Notes under the pieces: model-generated | Database searches by the model: none | The model's input: only the letters and a program-made list of their open reading frames with translations | Told to the model about the DNA's origin: nothing | In this document: positions 1 to 8,461 of the stretch, piece by piece | How the letters are laid out: each line of letters opens with the position of its first letter | Position numbering within the stretch: the stretch's first letter is position 1 | NCBI RefSeq assembly: GCF_003054445.1 | Contig: NC_042508.1 | Location: 1,302,001 to 1,366,000, forward strand | Reading direction: 5' to 3' | DNA: 64,000 bases | Origin: Pichia kudriavzevii | Lineage: Eukaryota; Ascomycota; Pichiomycetes; Pichiales; Pichiaceae | Program-made: the position numbers and the translations under genes

Positions 1-1020
1 ATAGATGACAGGCATTCCGCTACCAACTTCTTCCGACGATAGTTCATTAGGGTAAGTAACAAAATTCGGATTGGTCAACAAGGCACGACAAGCTAGACCC
101 GCTGATGATCCCAACCCCATTGGAATAATCCACCAACAAAGTCCACCCATGATGTAGCCCTGGAAAACACTTTTTGCATCGGAAGCAATTGCACGCTGAG
201 AATAACCAGGGTCTCCAAAGACAGAACTTAATCCTCCTAACATAACAGACCAGGTTAAATAAAACATTTCTGAATCATGAAAGGATAGATAACTATGCCC
301 TGAAGCACTGGGGAAAGCAACCTCTGCCTCCTTCAACAGCTCGTACATTCTTGACGGTGAACCAATATAGGACGACGTACAATAGCACGTGTACATGGTA
401 ATGATCAAAATGATGTAGATGATCACCGTGTGAATCCAGTCACTGATGAAAGTTGCCTTCAATCCTCCCAATGCAGTATATGCCATCACACCCAATGGCA
501 ACAAAAAGGAAGCTGCAACTACGTGCATTCCCGTAGTGGCAGCAAAGCCCTGTGCTCCGCCTAATAGCAATAATGAAGAAATGAGAACATTGGTGCAGAT
601 GCAATAGCACAAAAACAACCAATGGCCACTTTTGCCAAACCTAATATAAAAGCATTCAGAGACAGTATGTGCAGTTGGTGCTTTGAGTTTAATCTGCAGG
701 GCCAAAAACAGAAATAAGGTTATCTGAACCGTACCTCCAATACCGTAGAGAAACCCACCAGATATACCATGCGAATAACTCCAGGCACCAGATGTGAGTA
801 AGGTTGCCGGCCAAGTCCATGCAGAAACAGTGGACGATGCAATCAAACCGGAGTTCACGTTTCTCGATGCAGTAGAGAATCTCTCCGAATTTTGAGTTTG
901 ACCCATAAATCTAGAGAGGACTTTTGTGATTATAGCCATAAGCAACGCAAACAAGGCGCCTAGCCCAAGGGCAAACCCATACCCATAGCCTTGAGACAAA
1001 ATTGGTTGAACGCCAGCCAT
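1..1020 (-). CDS. DUR3-like urea/polyamine:solute symporter, N-terminal 340 residues (gene runs off the left edge)
   Basis: The reverse strand is open from an ATG at 1020 to the window edge, giving about 340 residues of a family that usually has about 700. The product is a multi-pass membrane protein of the sodium:solute symporter superfamily. It follows the S. cerevisiae urea/polyamine transporter Dur3 closely. Shared features are an N-terminal GYGYGFALGLGALFA helix, SGLIASSTVSAWTWPATLL, an APTAHTVSE segment, and a GGLKATFISDWIHT loop. It is expected to sit in the plasma membrane and import urea or related amides and polyamines. It is transcribed divergently from an amidase, and the shared promoter carries four GATAA boxes, which suggests nitrogen-catabolite control. 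Substrate choice within the family cannot be read from this fragment. The C-terminal half lies outside the window, so integrity cannot be judged. Confidence 0.85.
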   Translation of the reverse strand, partial: MAGVQPILSQGYGYGFALGLGALFALLMAIITKVLSRFMGQTQNSERFSTASRNVNSGLIASSTVSAWTWPATLLTSGAWSYSHGISGGFLYGIGGTVQITLFLFLALQIKLKAPTAHTVSECFYIRFGKSGHWLFLCYCICTNVLISSLLLLGGAQGFAATTGMHVVAASFLLPLGVMAYTALGGLKATFISDWIHTVIIYIILIITMYTCYCTSSYIGSPSRMYELLKEAEVAFPSASGHSYLSFHDSEMFYLTWSVMLGGLSSVFGDPGYSQRAIASDAKSVFQGYIMGGLCWWIIPMGLGSSAGLACRALLTNPNFVTYPNELSSEEVGSGMPVIY

Positions 1021-1271
1021 TACGTTTATTGTTTCTTCCTTGTTGAGGGAGGGGATAAAAATGGTTTAGGATGCATACAAACCAGTTTAAGTCATGGCCT
1101 AAATTTGTCTTATATACGTTTCACACCGAGACACTCATTCCAGTATGCCCAATCACCTTTAGCCCTTGTCCCTTGTACGTCGGGTGTAATAGTTCATGCT
1201 TATCGTAAAACCCAGCAAGAGGGTAGTTTTACTTATTTAGGCGAGTACAAATTCGGCGCTTGTAAACTTTT

Positions 1272-1291
1272 TTATCTTATCTTATCTTATC
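1272..1291 (-). promoter_or_regulatory. Four tandem GATAA boxes in the transporter/amidase divergent promoter
   Basis: TTATC is repeated four times head to tail, reading GATAA four times on the reverse strand. A further TTATC lies at 1200-1204. GATAA(G) is the established target of fungal GATA factors (Gln3/Gat1/AreA type) that activate nitrogen-scavenging genes when good nitrogen sources run out. The cluster is 170 bp upstream of the amidase ATG and 250 bp upstream of the transporter ATG, so it could serve both. Binding is inferred from sequence only. Confidence 0.65.
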
Positions 1292-1461
1292 GGTTTGTTA
1301 TTCGCATGCGGGTCCACTAAACAACCGTTGCGATTACAATAGTGAATCATGTTAATTGTAAGTGTGTCTATTTAAGGTCTCGAGTTGGTTGTCCCTTCAG
1401 GATCATATGTGCGGTGTGTTTATGGTAAACGTATAACAGATTTGGTCAGAAATCGAAATAC

Positions 1462-3078
1462 ATGGCATCTAGAACTTGGCAAGAGACTGTATCCCTGAAG
1501 CAAAGGGAACTCCGAGACTCCATTCCTCGAGAATGGATCGATGATAATCTAAAGGTGGATATGATATCCAAAGGGCTTGTCAATACGAGGGAATACCTTG
1601 ATGACATTTTGCCAGAGGAAGAGAAGAGTATAACGTCAAGGACAATCATGGAACTTTCTCAAGCTATTGGTAACGGTGAGCTCACTGCATTAGAAGTGAC
1701 AAAAGCGTTTACTCATAGAGCTATGCTTGCACACCAGATATTGAACTGCTGTTCCGAGATTTTCATTAACCAAGCGTTGGAAAGAGCCGAGGCCCTGGAC
1801 ACAATTTTCAAAGAAACAGGTAAAACGGTAGGCCCATTACATGGTATTCCAATCTCATTAAAGGACCAGGTTGATTTAAAAGGTATTGCATCTGCTCTTG
1901 GTTATGTTTCCCGATGCCATGATAAAAAAGACGAAAACTCACTATTAGCAGACAAATTGTTAGAAATGGGAGCTATATTTTATGTGAAGACATGTGTTCC
2001 GATGGCAATGATGGCCCCAGAAACCGGTACCAATCTTTTCCCTTATACATACAATGCATTAAACATCAATCTATCATCGGGTGGTTCATCAGGTGGAGAG
2101 GGTGCCCTAATTGCCGCCGGTGGTGCCCGAGTTGGGTTTGGTACTGATATCGGTGGAAGCATCCGTATTCCGGCATCGTACAATGGTATTTATGGTATCA
2201 AACCAAGTGTTGGCAGAGTTTCCTATCTAAGAGTTTCCAATTCCTATGCAAATCAAGAATGTATACCGTCAGTAATTGGTCCATTGGCGCAGACCTTAGA
2301 GGAGCTTGAGTTTACACTCAAGCTAGTAGTGGATAGCAAATGCTGGCTTCAAGATCCCAAGGTCTTACCTATTGGTTGGACTCAGTATACCATTCCTTCA
2401 GAAAAATTAAAAATTGGTATTTGGTTCGACAGTGGAGATGTTGAGCCAATGCCTGCAATCAAACGTACTTTAAAAGAAATTTACGGCTCCCTATCCAAGA
2501 GCGATAACTTTGAAGTCGTCAAGGTGGAGTGGCCAGAGCATCAAAGACTCATCAAGGCATTATTTGATGTTTATGGTGCAGACGCATCCAAAGAGATCAT
2601 GAATGAATGCGCCAAATCTGGAGAGCCCCTCCATAGATTGTTGGATTATCTAATGGATCCTGAAAACAAGACTTCTCCATTGACAATCAACCAATGGTGG
2701 GAGTTGTGCAACGAAGTCTATCTGATCAAGGCAAAATATCTCGAATTCTGGTGTGGAAATCAGTTAGATGCCATAATTGCCCCAGTTATGGCACAAACAC
2801 AGGTTAAGCCGTACAGTGTTAGCTCCTTGGACTATACAGGGGTATGCAACCTCTGTGACTGTTCAAGTGTGGTAATCCCTTTGAACAAAGTCGATCCCAT
2901 AAAGGACACATTAATTGTTCGGGGAACTAGGTCCGACCTTGAGAAAAGTATCCGTGACCAATACGACGTTCAGGCGGTGGACAAGATGCCTGTCTGCGTA
3001 CAAATTATTACAAGGAAACTCGAGGAGGAAAAGGGTTTGGCAATAGCCTCTCTAGTTCAAAAGGTTGTTAAAGGTTGA
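1462..3078 (+). CDS. Amidase-signature hydrolase (fungal AmdS/FAAH-like amidase), 538 aa
   Basis: This is a full-length amidase-signature enzyme that hydrolyses carboxamides to acid and ammonia. The Ser-cisSer-Lys triad is visible. Lys134 lies in HGIPISLKD, the cis-Ser is Ser209 in GGSSGGEGAL, and the nucleophile is Ser233 in TDIGGSIRIPA. The spacings K+75 to S and S+24 to S equal those of mammalian FAAH (K142, S217, S241). The GGSSGGEGAL block also has the FAAH/AmdS form. There is no signal peptide or clear membrane helix, so it is probably cytosolic. Its divergent partner is a DUR3-like transporter and the shared promoter has GATAA boxes. Uptake of an amide or urea-like compound and release of ammonium as nitrogen source is the simplest reading. 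The true substrate (acetamide, formamide, fatty amide or other) is not determined by the sequence. Confidence 0.9.
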   Translation: MASRTWQETVSLKQRELRDSIPREWIDDNLKVDMISKGLVNTREYLDDILPEEEKSITSRTIMELSQAIGNGELTALEVTKAFTHRAMLAHQILNCCSEIFINQALERAEALDTIFKETGKTVGPLHGIPISLKDQVDLKGIASALGYVSRCHDKKDENSLLADKLLEMGAIFYVKTCVPMAMMAPETGTNLFPYTYNALNINLSSGGSSGGEGALIAAGGARVGFGTDIGGSIRIPASYNGIYGIKPSVGRVSYLRVSNSYANQECIPSVIGPLAQTLEELEFTLKLVVDSKCWLQDPKVLPIGWTQYTIPSEKLKIGIWFDSGDVEPMPAIKRTLKEIYGSLSKSDNFEVVKVEWPEHQRLIKALFDVYGADASKEIMNECAKSGEPLHRLLDYLMDPENKTSPLTINQWWELCNEVYLIKAKYLEFWCGNQLDAIIAPVMAQTQVKPYSVSSLDYTGVCNLCDCSSVVIPLNKVDPIKDTLIVRGTRSDLEKSIRDQYDVQAVDKMPVCVQIITRKLEEEKGLAIASLVQKVVKG

Positions 3079-3424
3079 ATAAATACTATACATATATAAA
3101 TATATATGCTTCATCTTCAAAAAAAAAAAACATTTTTTTCTTTTTTGTTATAATATCCCAAAACAATAGAAACTGCATAATGACAAATTTGGAAAATGTA
3201 AAAGCTTCTCTCTCAGACGCGTAAGAACAAAATTTCGAATGTTCGAAGATTCGAAGATTCGAGTTTTCCTTTTTTTTCTGTCTGCCGGCAATTTCGTGCT
3301 TGAGGTTCATAAAACATCAATTTTATTAAGGTGGACTCTTATTTTGTCCCCCCCCCTCTATCCGTGTGCCTTTGTCTCTATTTAGCCCCTGTAACAGAGA
3401 GGAACGACGGTATCAAATATATAG
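3079..3424. promoter_or_regulatory. AVO2 promoter: ACGCGT box, poly-T tract, C9 run
   Basis: This 346-bp gap holds the amidase 3' end and the AVO2 promoter. An ACGCGT core lies at 3217-3222, 203 bp before the AVO2 ATG. It is followed by three GTTCGA/ATTCGA-type repeats (about 3238-3262), a T tract and a nine-C run at 3348-3356. The ACGCGT position matches that of the CGACGCGTCG palindromes in front of RPC10, RSC4, MRPL39 and ERV25. No gene is seen. Confidence 0.45.
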
Positions 3425-5041
3425 ATGTCTGATCCTAGTGTTCGTCTACGCACGGCCATTAAGGAGAACAATTACTTTATAGCCTCCAGACTATTGAAAC
3501 GATATCCCAATTTGTTGGATAATATTGACCCCGAAAATGGGTGGTCCAATCTCCATTATGCTGCGTATCATAATGATTATCAAATCACTGAGACTATCCT
3601 AAAGGCTATCTACACTCGGTTTATGTCTTCTGGTGGTGGAGAGATGGATCGAAACTCATCCCAACGTTTGAAAAAGCCAGACAGTTCGGTGTACACCCAA
3701 ATAACAGATGAAGATGAAATCAAATTAACCTTTCAGAAGGAGACAGTCCTACACGTTGCATGCCAGGGCAACTCTCCTGCAACGTTGCATCTACTTCTCA
3801 GTTACTTCAATGTTTGTTTGGACCAACGTGATATGAATGGATACACCCCCTCTCACATCTGCTGTATAAATGGTCATCCAGAGTGTTTAGCAATACTACT
3901 CAATCAAGGGGCGTATCCTAATATACAAGACAATGTCGGCGATACACCACTCCACAAGGCATTCCAATATTCGCACATGAAATGCATCAAGTTGCTAATC
4001 AAATATAATGCGGATGACCAGCTATTTAATAATTTAGGATGGAAACCAGTTGATGTTGCCTTTGATACTGACATAATAAAAAGGTATAACTCCTTGAAGG
4101 AAGATAAGTCATTTACAGTAGAACTGGATACGCAGAGTATAACAAAAATACCCGAATCAAAATACGGACCTCATAAAACTCCTCAAACTAGTAGCCACGG
4201 ATCGTTTGTTTCAACTTACAATTCTGGTGGAATGCTCAATGATCCACAGCCTAGATTCAACTTACCATCCATTCAGCCTAGGAAATTCTCCTTATCATCA
4301 ATGATCTCAGATGAATATGAAGATCTTGATAGTGTATATGATTTGAGATCTAGCGGGTCATCAAAAAACTCAAGAAACTCATCTCCTTCAATGTCATCTA
4401 CTAACGTGAATAATTCTTCATTGTTTGCTCTACGGAAACCGCCACCTCCAGTTTTGCCGGAGTTGAGACAATCGCCAACACAGCTATACTTCAGTCAACG
4501 CTCAAACTCAATGTCAAACACAACTTCCCCACGAAAGCCTTTGAACAATGGTGGGCATAGTATATCAGTGGACTCTACACCCGCATCCAAGAGGTCTTCC
4601 TTGTCAACAAGGACATTTCGGTCGAGTTCTCAGTTGTCTGATTTTTCTCCTGTGAAGTCTGAAATGTCTCAGATAGACGAACAAAATTCAGGTGCCTCTA
4701 GTATTGAGTCAAACGCACCAACTCCAAAGCATAGTAAGCAACCAAGTCACAAATCTTCAATAAATACCCCATACCCACTTTCTTTACAAGTTGAGGAAGC
4801 TTCTTCTAAACTTCAAGACTTCAAGTTGAAAAATAAGGATCGCTTAAAATTAGATACTAAGTTAGGTAACATCATCAACAACTCCTCCCAGGATAATTTG
4901 ATATCACCAACAAGCTTTCATTTCAACGGTGTGAGCTCTTCACTTTTCGACAATAATGATGTAAAAAATCAGTCTGTTGACAAACGAAGTAAAGTATTAA
5001 GTATACCCATATTAAGTTCGAGAGCTAAGCATAATCCCTAG
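3425..5041 (+). CDS. AVO2: Avo2-like ankyrin-repeat subunit of TOR complex 2, 538 aa
   Basis: The N-terminus (PSVRLRTAIKENN, then NLLDNIDPENGWSNLHYAAY) tracks S. cerevisiae Avo2 nearly residue for residue. Ankyrin repeats follow at about 38-62, 106-137, 138-170 and 171-204 (DTPLHKAF and GYTPSHICCINGH cores). The remaining 330 residues are Ser/Asn-rich and presumably disordered, with many possible phosphosites, and end in a basic KVLSIPILSSRAKHNP segment that resembles the Avo2 C-terminus. Avo2 is a non-essential TORC2 subunit at the plasma membrane that helps couple TORC2 to Rho and Slm signalling. This copy is about 110 residues longer than the S. cerevisiae protein. Most of the excess is an insert between the first and second repeats (about 63-105) and the linker. 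Confidence 0.85.
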   Translation: MSDPSVRLRTAIKENNYFIASRLLKRYPNLLDNIDPENGWSNLHYAAYHNDYQITETILKAIYTRFMSSGGGEMDRNSSQRLKKPDSSVYTQITDEDEIKLTFQKETVLHVACQGNSPATLHLLLSYFNVCLDQRDMNGYTPSHICCINGHPECLAILLNQGAYPNIQDNVGDTPLHKAFQYSHMKCIKLLIKYNADDQLFNNLGWKPVDVAFDTDIIKRYNSLKEDKSFTVELDTQSITKIPESKYGPHKTPQTSSHGSFVSTYNSGGMLNDPQPRFNLPSIQPRKFSLSSMISDEYEDLDSVYDLRSSGSSKNSRNSSPSMSSTNVNNSSLFALRKPPPPVLPELRQSPTQLYFSQRSNSMSNTTSPRKPLNNGGHSISVDSTPASKRSSLSTRTFRSSSQLSDFSPVKSEMSQIDEQNSGASSIESNAPTPKHSKQPSHKSSINTPYPLSLQVEEASSKLQDFKLKNKDRLKLDTKLGNIINNSSQDNLISPTSFHFNGVSSSLFDNNDVKNQSVDKRSKVLSIPILSSRAKHNP

Positions 5042-5145
5042 TTACTTGTATATTTATACGTATCTTTTCTCTGTCATTTACAAGCGACGTATGAATATTA
5101 AGGATTTTGTTATATAGTAAAGGATTACTTTAAATTATAGATGTT

Positions 5146-7125
5146 TTAAGCGTCACAATCTGTATTTCCCGTCTCATCTTCGTCATCGCTAGGACTTTGG
5201 CCCAACGTCAACTGAATCCAATCCTTAAAGGCTTCTCCGATTGATGGGTACGCCTCGAAATTATTAATGACAGTAATGAAGTTATTTACAAACTTAGTCT
5301 CACCGTTCTCGCTACTATCATCCTTGTCCCCATCTCCACCGTCATAATTATCGCTATCCTTAGTGATATCCCTGCTATTATTGAGATCATCATCATCATT
5401 TTCTTCTTCTTCAAAATTGTTTTTCTGTGGCGTCTCTTCAATTCGTTTGTCCAGAGCTTGGTTTTCAAAGGCAAAGTTTTGTTTCAATGCATCTGCAATA
5501 AATTGTTCAGCAACATACAACTTCTCATCTACACTGCCACCGCTTACCTCTACACCATGAGTTTCTTCATTGCCTTTTGTTAACTTCACCTGCATCGTAT
5601 TGTAGCTATGGCAGTGGTCACATTTATGTCCTAGGTAATGAAAGGGTACCCTACTCATACCATTACAATCAATACATTTGATATCCACAATCCAATTTCT
5701 AAGCTCATCAGGCATGATGCTATTCTTAATTTCAGAGTCTCTCATTCGAAATTGAAGTTCCATGTTTGAGATCGTTTTTGAACAGGTAGGACATTTATAG
5801 GAGTGCAACGTATGTTGTCTGTAACATTTTTCGTGAATTGGATGACCACACGTCATGAATACAACCTTTTCGTTTGAATTGAACATAAATTCATCACATA
5901 TTGGACAATTTGACTTTGTTGAGTTTTCAATACAAATATGATTCTTCTGCAACTCAATGGATATACAAACGTTGCAATTATCGCAGTGGAAATAATCTTG
6001 GTTAAGTCCCAAACCCAACCTGCAAATCCCACATTTGTCACAATGGTAGATGTTCTTCAGTGGATCGTTATCATACAGTTTACATTGGAAACAAAAATAT
6101 TTTCCTAGTTCTCGATCACACTCAACACAAAACTGTTCTGGATGTTGCGGCGTAAAACAATACATGCAGAGAACAAATTTGACCATTTTCCGTTCCAGTC
6201 TGTGGGATGTAATTTCTTCGTCATGACACAGATGACATGGATACCACCTATGACATTGGTGGCATTCGATTTTACAATTTCGACGATAATGCGGACACCC
6301 CAGAATACCATCTTCTATTGAAAAATATGTTGCTGTTTTATCTTTCTTGGTAAGGAAAACTTCATCGTCCTCTATATCATCTTCTTCGACTTCTACATCC
6401 TCTTCTCTTCCCCCATTTTCACCCTTTAGGAGATGATGGTGTTGTTTCTCTAGCTGAGCCTTGATATGGTTTTGCTTTTCAATGTAAGAGCATGACATCA
6501 ATTTTTGGATCAGTAGCCGTTGTAAAACAGGTGATATTTGAAGCGTTAGTATCTTTTTGATTCTATTCCTTAGAAACTTTTGATCTTGGAACTGCTCAAA
6601 AGTTAAAAACGTTAAATGTTTATACTTCTCCAGTGATTGATAAATTTCCTCCTCTTGTTTTTTGTCATTTTTTTTCACAGTTTCGTTATCTCTTGTAGCT
6701 GGTGAGTTTTCATCTGATTGGATTTCCGAAATGTACTCATCAATAGGATGGTCAATATTAGTATTCAAAACATCGGCCAAAGACTCACTAACGTCTGAAT
6801 ACAAATTTTTTAGCTCAGATGTACGTCTATTGATTAGATCGCCCAACATTTCAGCAATGTGGCTACTTGAAGAATGTTCCATGTTCACAGCATGCGCATA
6901 TTCATTGAACCGTCTTGAAACATTGCTCGGGCTTAGCATCTCCATATTAGGCATCATAAAAGATGGTATAGATACACCCACTCTCTCCAATGAAGGTGTT
7001 ATATTAAAATCCTCTTTAGCCATGTCATCTATGTGATTTAACTCAAGAGACTCTGTTTTACCTTTTTCGTTCATTTGTTTCACCTCTTCAAGCTGGATTT
7101 CCAGTCTCTCTAGCGCCTCTTCCAT
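5146..7125 (-). CDS. CHY/CTCHY/RING zinc-finger protein (RCHY1/Pirh2-like E3 ubiquitin ligase), 659 aa
   Basis: The domain order is that of the RCHY1/Pirh2 family. A CHY zinc finger lies at about 276-345 (GCPHYRRNCKIEC, then CHQCHRWYPCHLCHDE), followed by a CTCHY domain at 346-403 (CFQCKLYDND, CDKCGICRLG). A C3H2C3-type RING spans 407-448 (CPICDEFMF, MTCGHPIHEKCY, CPTC). A C-terminal zinc ribbon (CIDCNGMSRVPFHYLGHKCDHC) reads as CxxC plus HxxxHxCxxC. A long N-terminal extension and acidic stretches (about 241-256 and the last 130 residues) are not part of the conserved core. Family members are RING E3 ligases, and substrate and cell role here are unknown. It is divergent from TVP18. I know of no S. 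cerevisiae protein with this whole architecture, so no symbol is given. Confidence 0.85.
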   Translation of the reverse strand: MEEALERLEIQLEEVKQMNEKGKTESLELNHIDDMAKEDFNITPSLERVGVSIPSFMMPNMEMLSPSNVSRRFNEYAHAVNMEHSSSSHIAEMLGDLINRRTSELKNLYSDVSESLADVLNTNIDHPIDEYISEIQSDENSPATRDNETVKKNDKKQEEEIYQSLEKYKHLTFLTFEQFQDQKFLRNRIKKILTLQISPVLQRLLIQKLMSCSYIEKQNHIKAQLEKQHHHLLKGENGGREEDVEVEEDDIEDDEVFLTKKDKTATYFSIEDGILGCPHYRRNCKIECHQCHRWYPCHLCHDEEITSHRLERKMVKFVLCMYCFTPQHPEQFCVECDRELGKYFCFQCKLYDNDPLKNIYHCDKCGICRLGLGLNQDYFHCDNCNVCISIELQKNHICIENSTKSNCPICDEFMFNSNEKVVFMTCGHPIHEKCYRQHTLHSYKCPTCSKTISNMELQFRMRDSEIKNSIMPDELRNWIVDIKCIDCNGMSRVPFHYLGHKCDHCHSYNTMQVKLTKGNEETHGVEVSGGSVDEKLYVAEQFIADALKQNFAFENQALDKRIEETPQKNNFEEEENDDDDLNNSRDITKDSDNYDGGDGDKDDSSENGETKFVNNFITVINNFEAYPSIGEAFKDWIQLTLGQSPSDDEDETGNTDCDA

Positions 7126-7522
7126 TTTTTACTGTGTTTCCATACAGGGATAGCTTCCAAAGAGACTCACCGGAAAGAAGACTAACCGTTTTTCTCAGTA
7201 GTTGTTCAATCCCAACAAGTGAATCTCCGCACCAAAAAGTTCATGTCGGAGTTTTACTCGTATAACAGTGATGCGATCTTGTTTTCCCACCCCTCGCCCT
7301 GTAAGCTCAAGGTATACTAATTTGCATGTTTATAAAAATGATTGCATACAAACTGTTTTCCGCTATTAGTATTTTACTCTGAATCGCCCGCTCTTTTTTT
7401 TTATTCTCATGTTTTTAGTTACATTTAGAGACGTTGCCATCCTATCTGTGTGTACCTATTTCCTATTGCAGTTTATTGTACTACACAGTCAATTCTTAGT
7501 ACAGTGGAAACTATACAGTGTC
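7126..7522. other. Divergent promoter between the CHY/RING gene and TVP18
   Basis: This is a 397-bp AT-rich divergent intergenic region with T tracts around 7393. An ATG at 7409 opens a short frame that ends at 7651, runs across the TVP18 ATG in another frame and looks spurious. I see no recognisable binding-site cluster. Confidence 0.4.
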
Positions 7523-8102
7523 ATGGCAATTACAGACTATTTTAGAATCTCCGGCTTTGTGGCGGACATGAAGTCTAGGAACTTGAGGTATGTTTGCACT
7601 CTCAGTCAACCTGTCATTCTTTTCCTTCACACAAGAATACTAACAGGGTAACACCATAATTTGTTTTAGTTTATACGGTCAATGGATTGGTATAACTTCT
7701 ATTTTCTTATCCTTAGCATTGGGTATCTCCAACCTATTCCATGTCAACATTGTTTTTGTGTTTGGTATAATAGCAATTGTGCAAGCACCAATTCTAGCAC
7801 TTGTTGAAATCCCATTTCTGCTAAAGATATTCCGGATTCCAGACTCTATAATTACTTTTGTTCAATCGCTAGACACCAACTTCATGCGTGTGATTTTCTA
7901 TGCAATCATGGCCATCATCCAATGGTTAAGTTTAACTTGTAAAGCTACATCGTTAATCGCATTGGCAATTATGTTTACAATTGCAATGTTTGCCTACGCG
8001 GGCGCAATGCTGCTAGGCCAAGAATTTCATAAGAGTAACGTTGTTGCAACAGTCCAGGTTGGGGAAACTCCGGCAGAGGCACAAATAAGAAACGTTTTAT
8101 AG
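7523..8102 (+). CDS. TVP18: TVP18 Golgi membrane protein, two exons, 165 aa
   Basis: Exon 1 is 7523-7587 and exon 2 is 7670-8102. The 82-nt intron has a GTATGT donor at 7588, a TACTAAC branch point at 7638-7644 and a TTTTAG acceptor ending at 7669. Splicing rebuilds the codon in FVADMKSRNLSLYGQWIG, which aligns with the Tvp18 N-terminus (FLKDLKSFNLSVYGRWFG). The 165-residue length is close to the 167 of S. cerevisiae Tvp18. Four hydrophobic helices are visible, and family-typical segments include LGISNLFHV, EIPFLLKI and IIQWLSLTCKATSL. Tvp18 is a late-Golgi vesicle membrane protein of unclear biochemical role, linked to membrane traffic. The unspliced downstream frame alone would miss the N-terminus. 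Confidence 0.92.
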
Positions 8103-8461
8103 GCAATGCGTCTCAACTGTATTCATTTAAGAATTTTTTTTTTCTTCGTTCATTTGGACTCCATAATGTGTCTATTTTCATTCGAAATTGACCTTGTGTA
8201 TATTTTGTTGGAATGCAGTATTTTTTTACTTTTCTATTATTTCGAAAATTGTATAAAATTCTTATACAAAAATGATCACGGAATTACTAAATTGCATGGT
8301 GGATATCAAGATATTTTTTTAACTCATTATTTAGTGCAACTCACTGTTCATTTCAGCTATTTTATGCTTTTCTTTTCTTCAATAGATCCTAATCTCAATA
8401 TAGTAGCACAAAAAGTTTTTTTTTTCTATATGAAAAGAAGATTGATTAATAGAACCACCCT
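8103..8461. other. Convergent 3' region, TVP18 / C2H2 factor
   Basis: This is a 359-bp AT-rich convergent intergenic region full of T tracts. A 124-codon forward frame across it is Phe/Leu/Ile-rich low-complexity translation and is not supported as a gene. Confidence 0.4.

Noticed and set aside
991-1320. 109-codon forward frame over the transporter/amidase promoter
   Set aside because: It overlaps the transporter start on the other strand and the GATAA array, and has no family resemblance.
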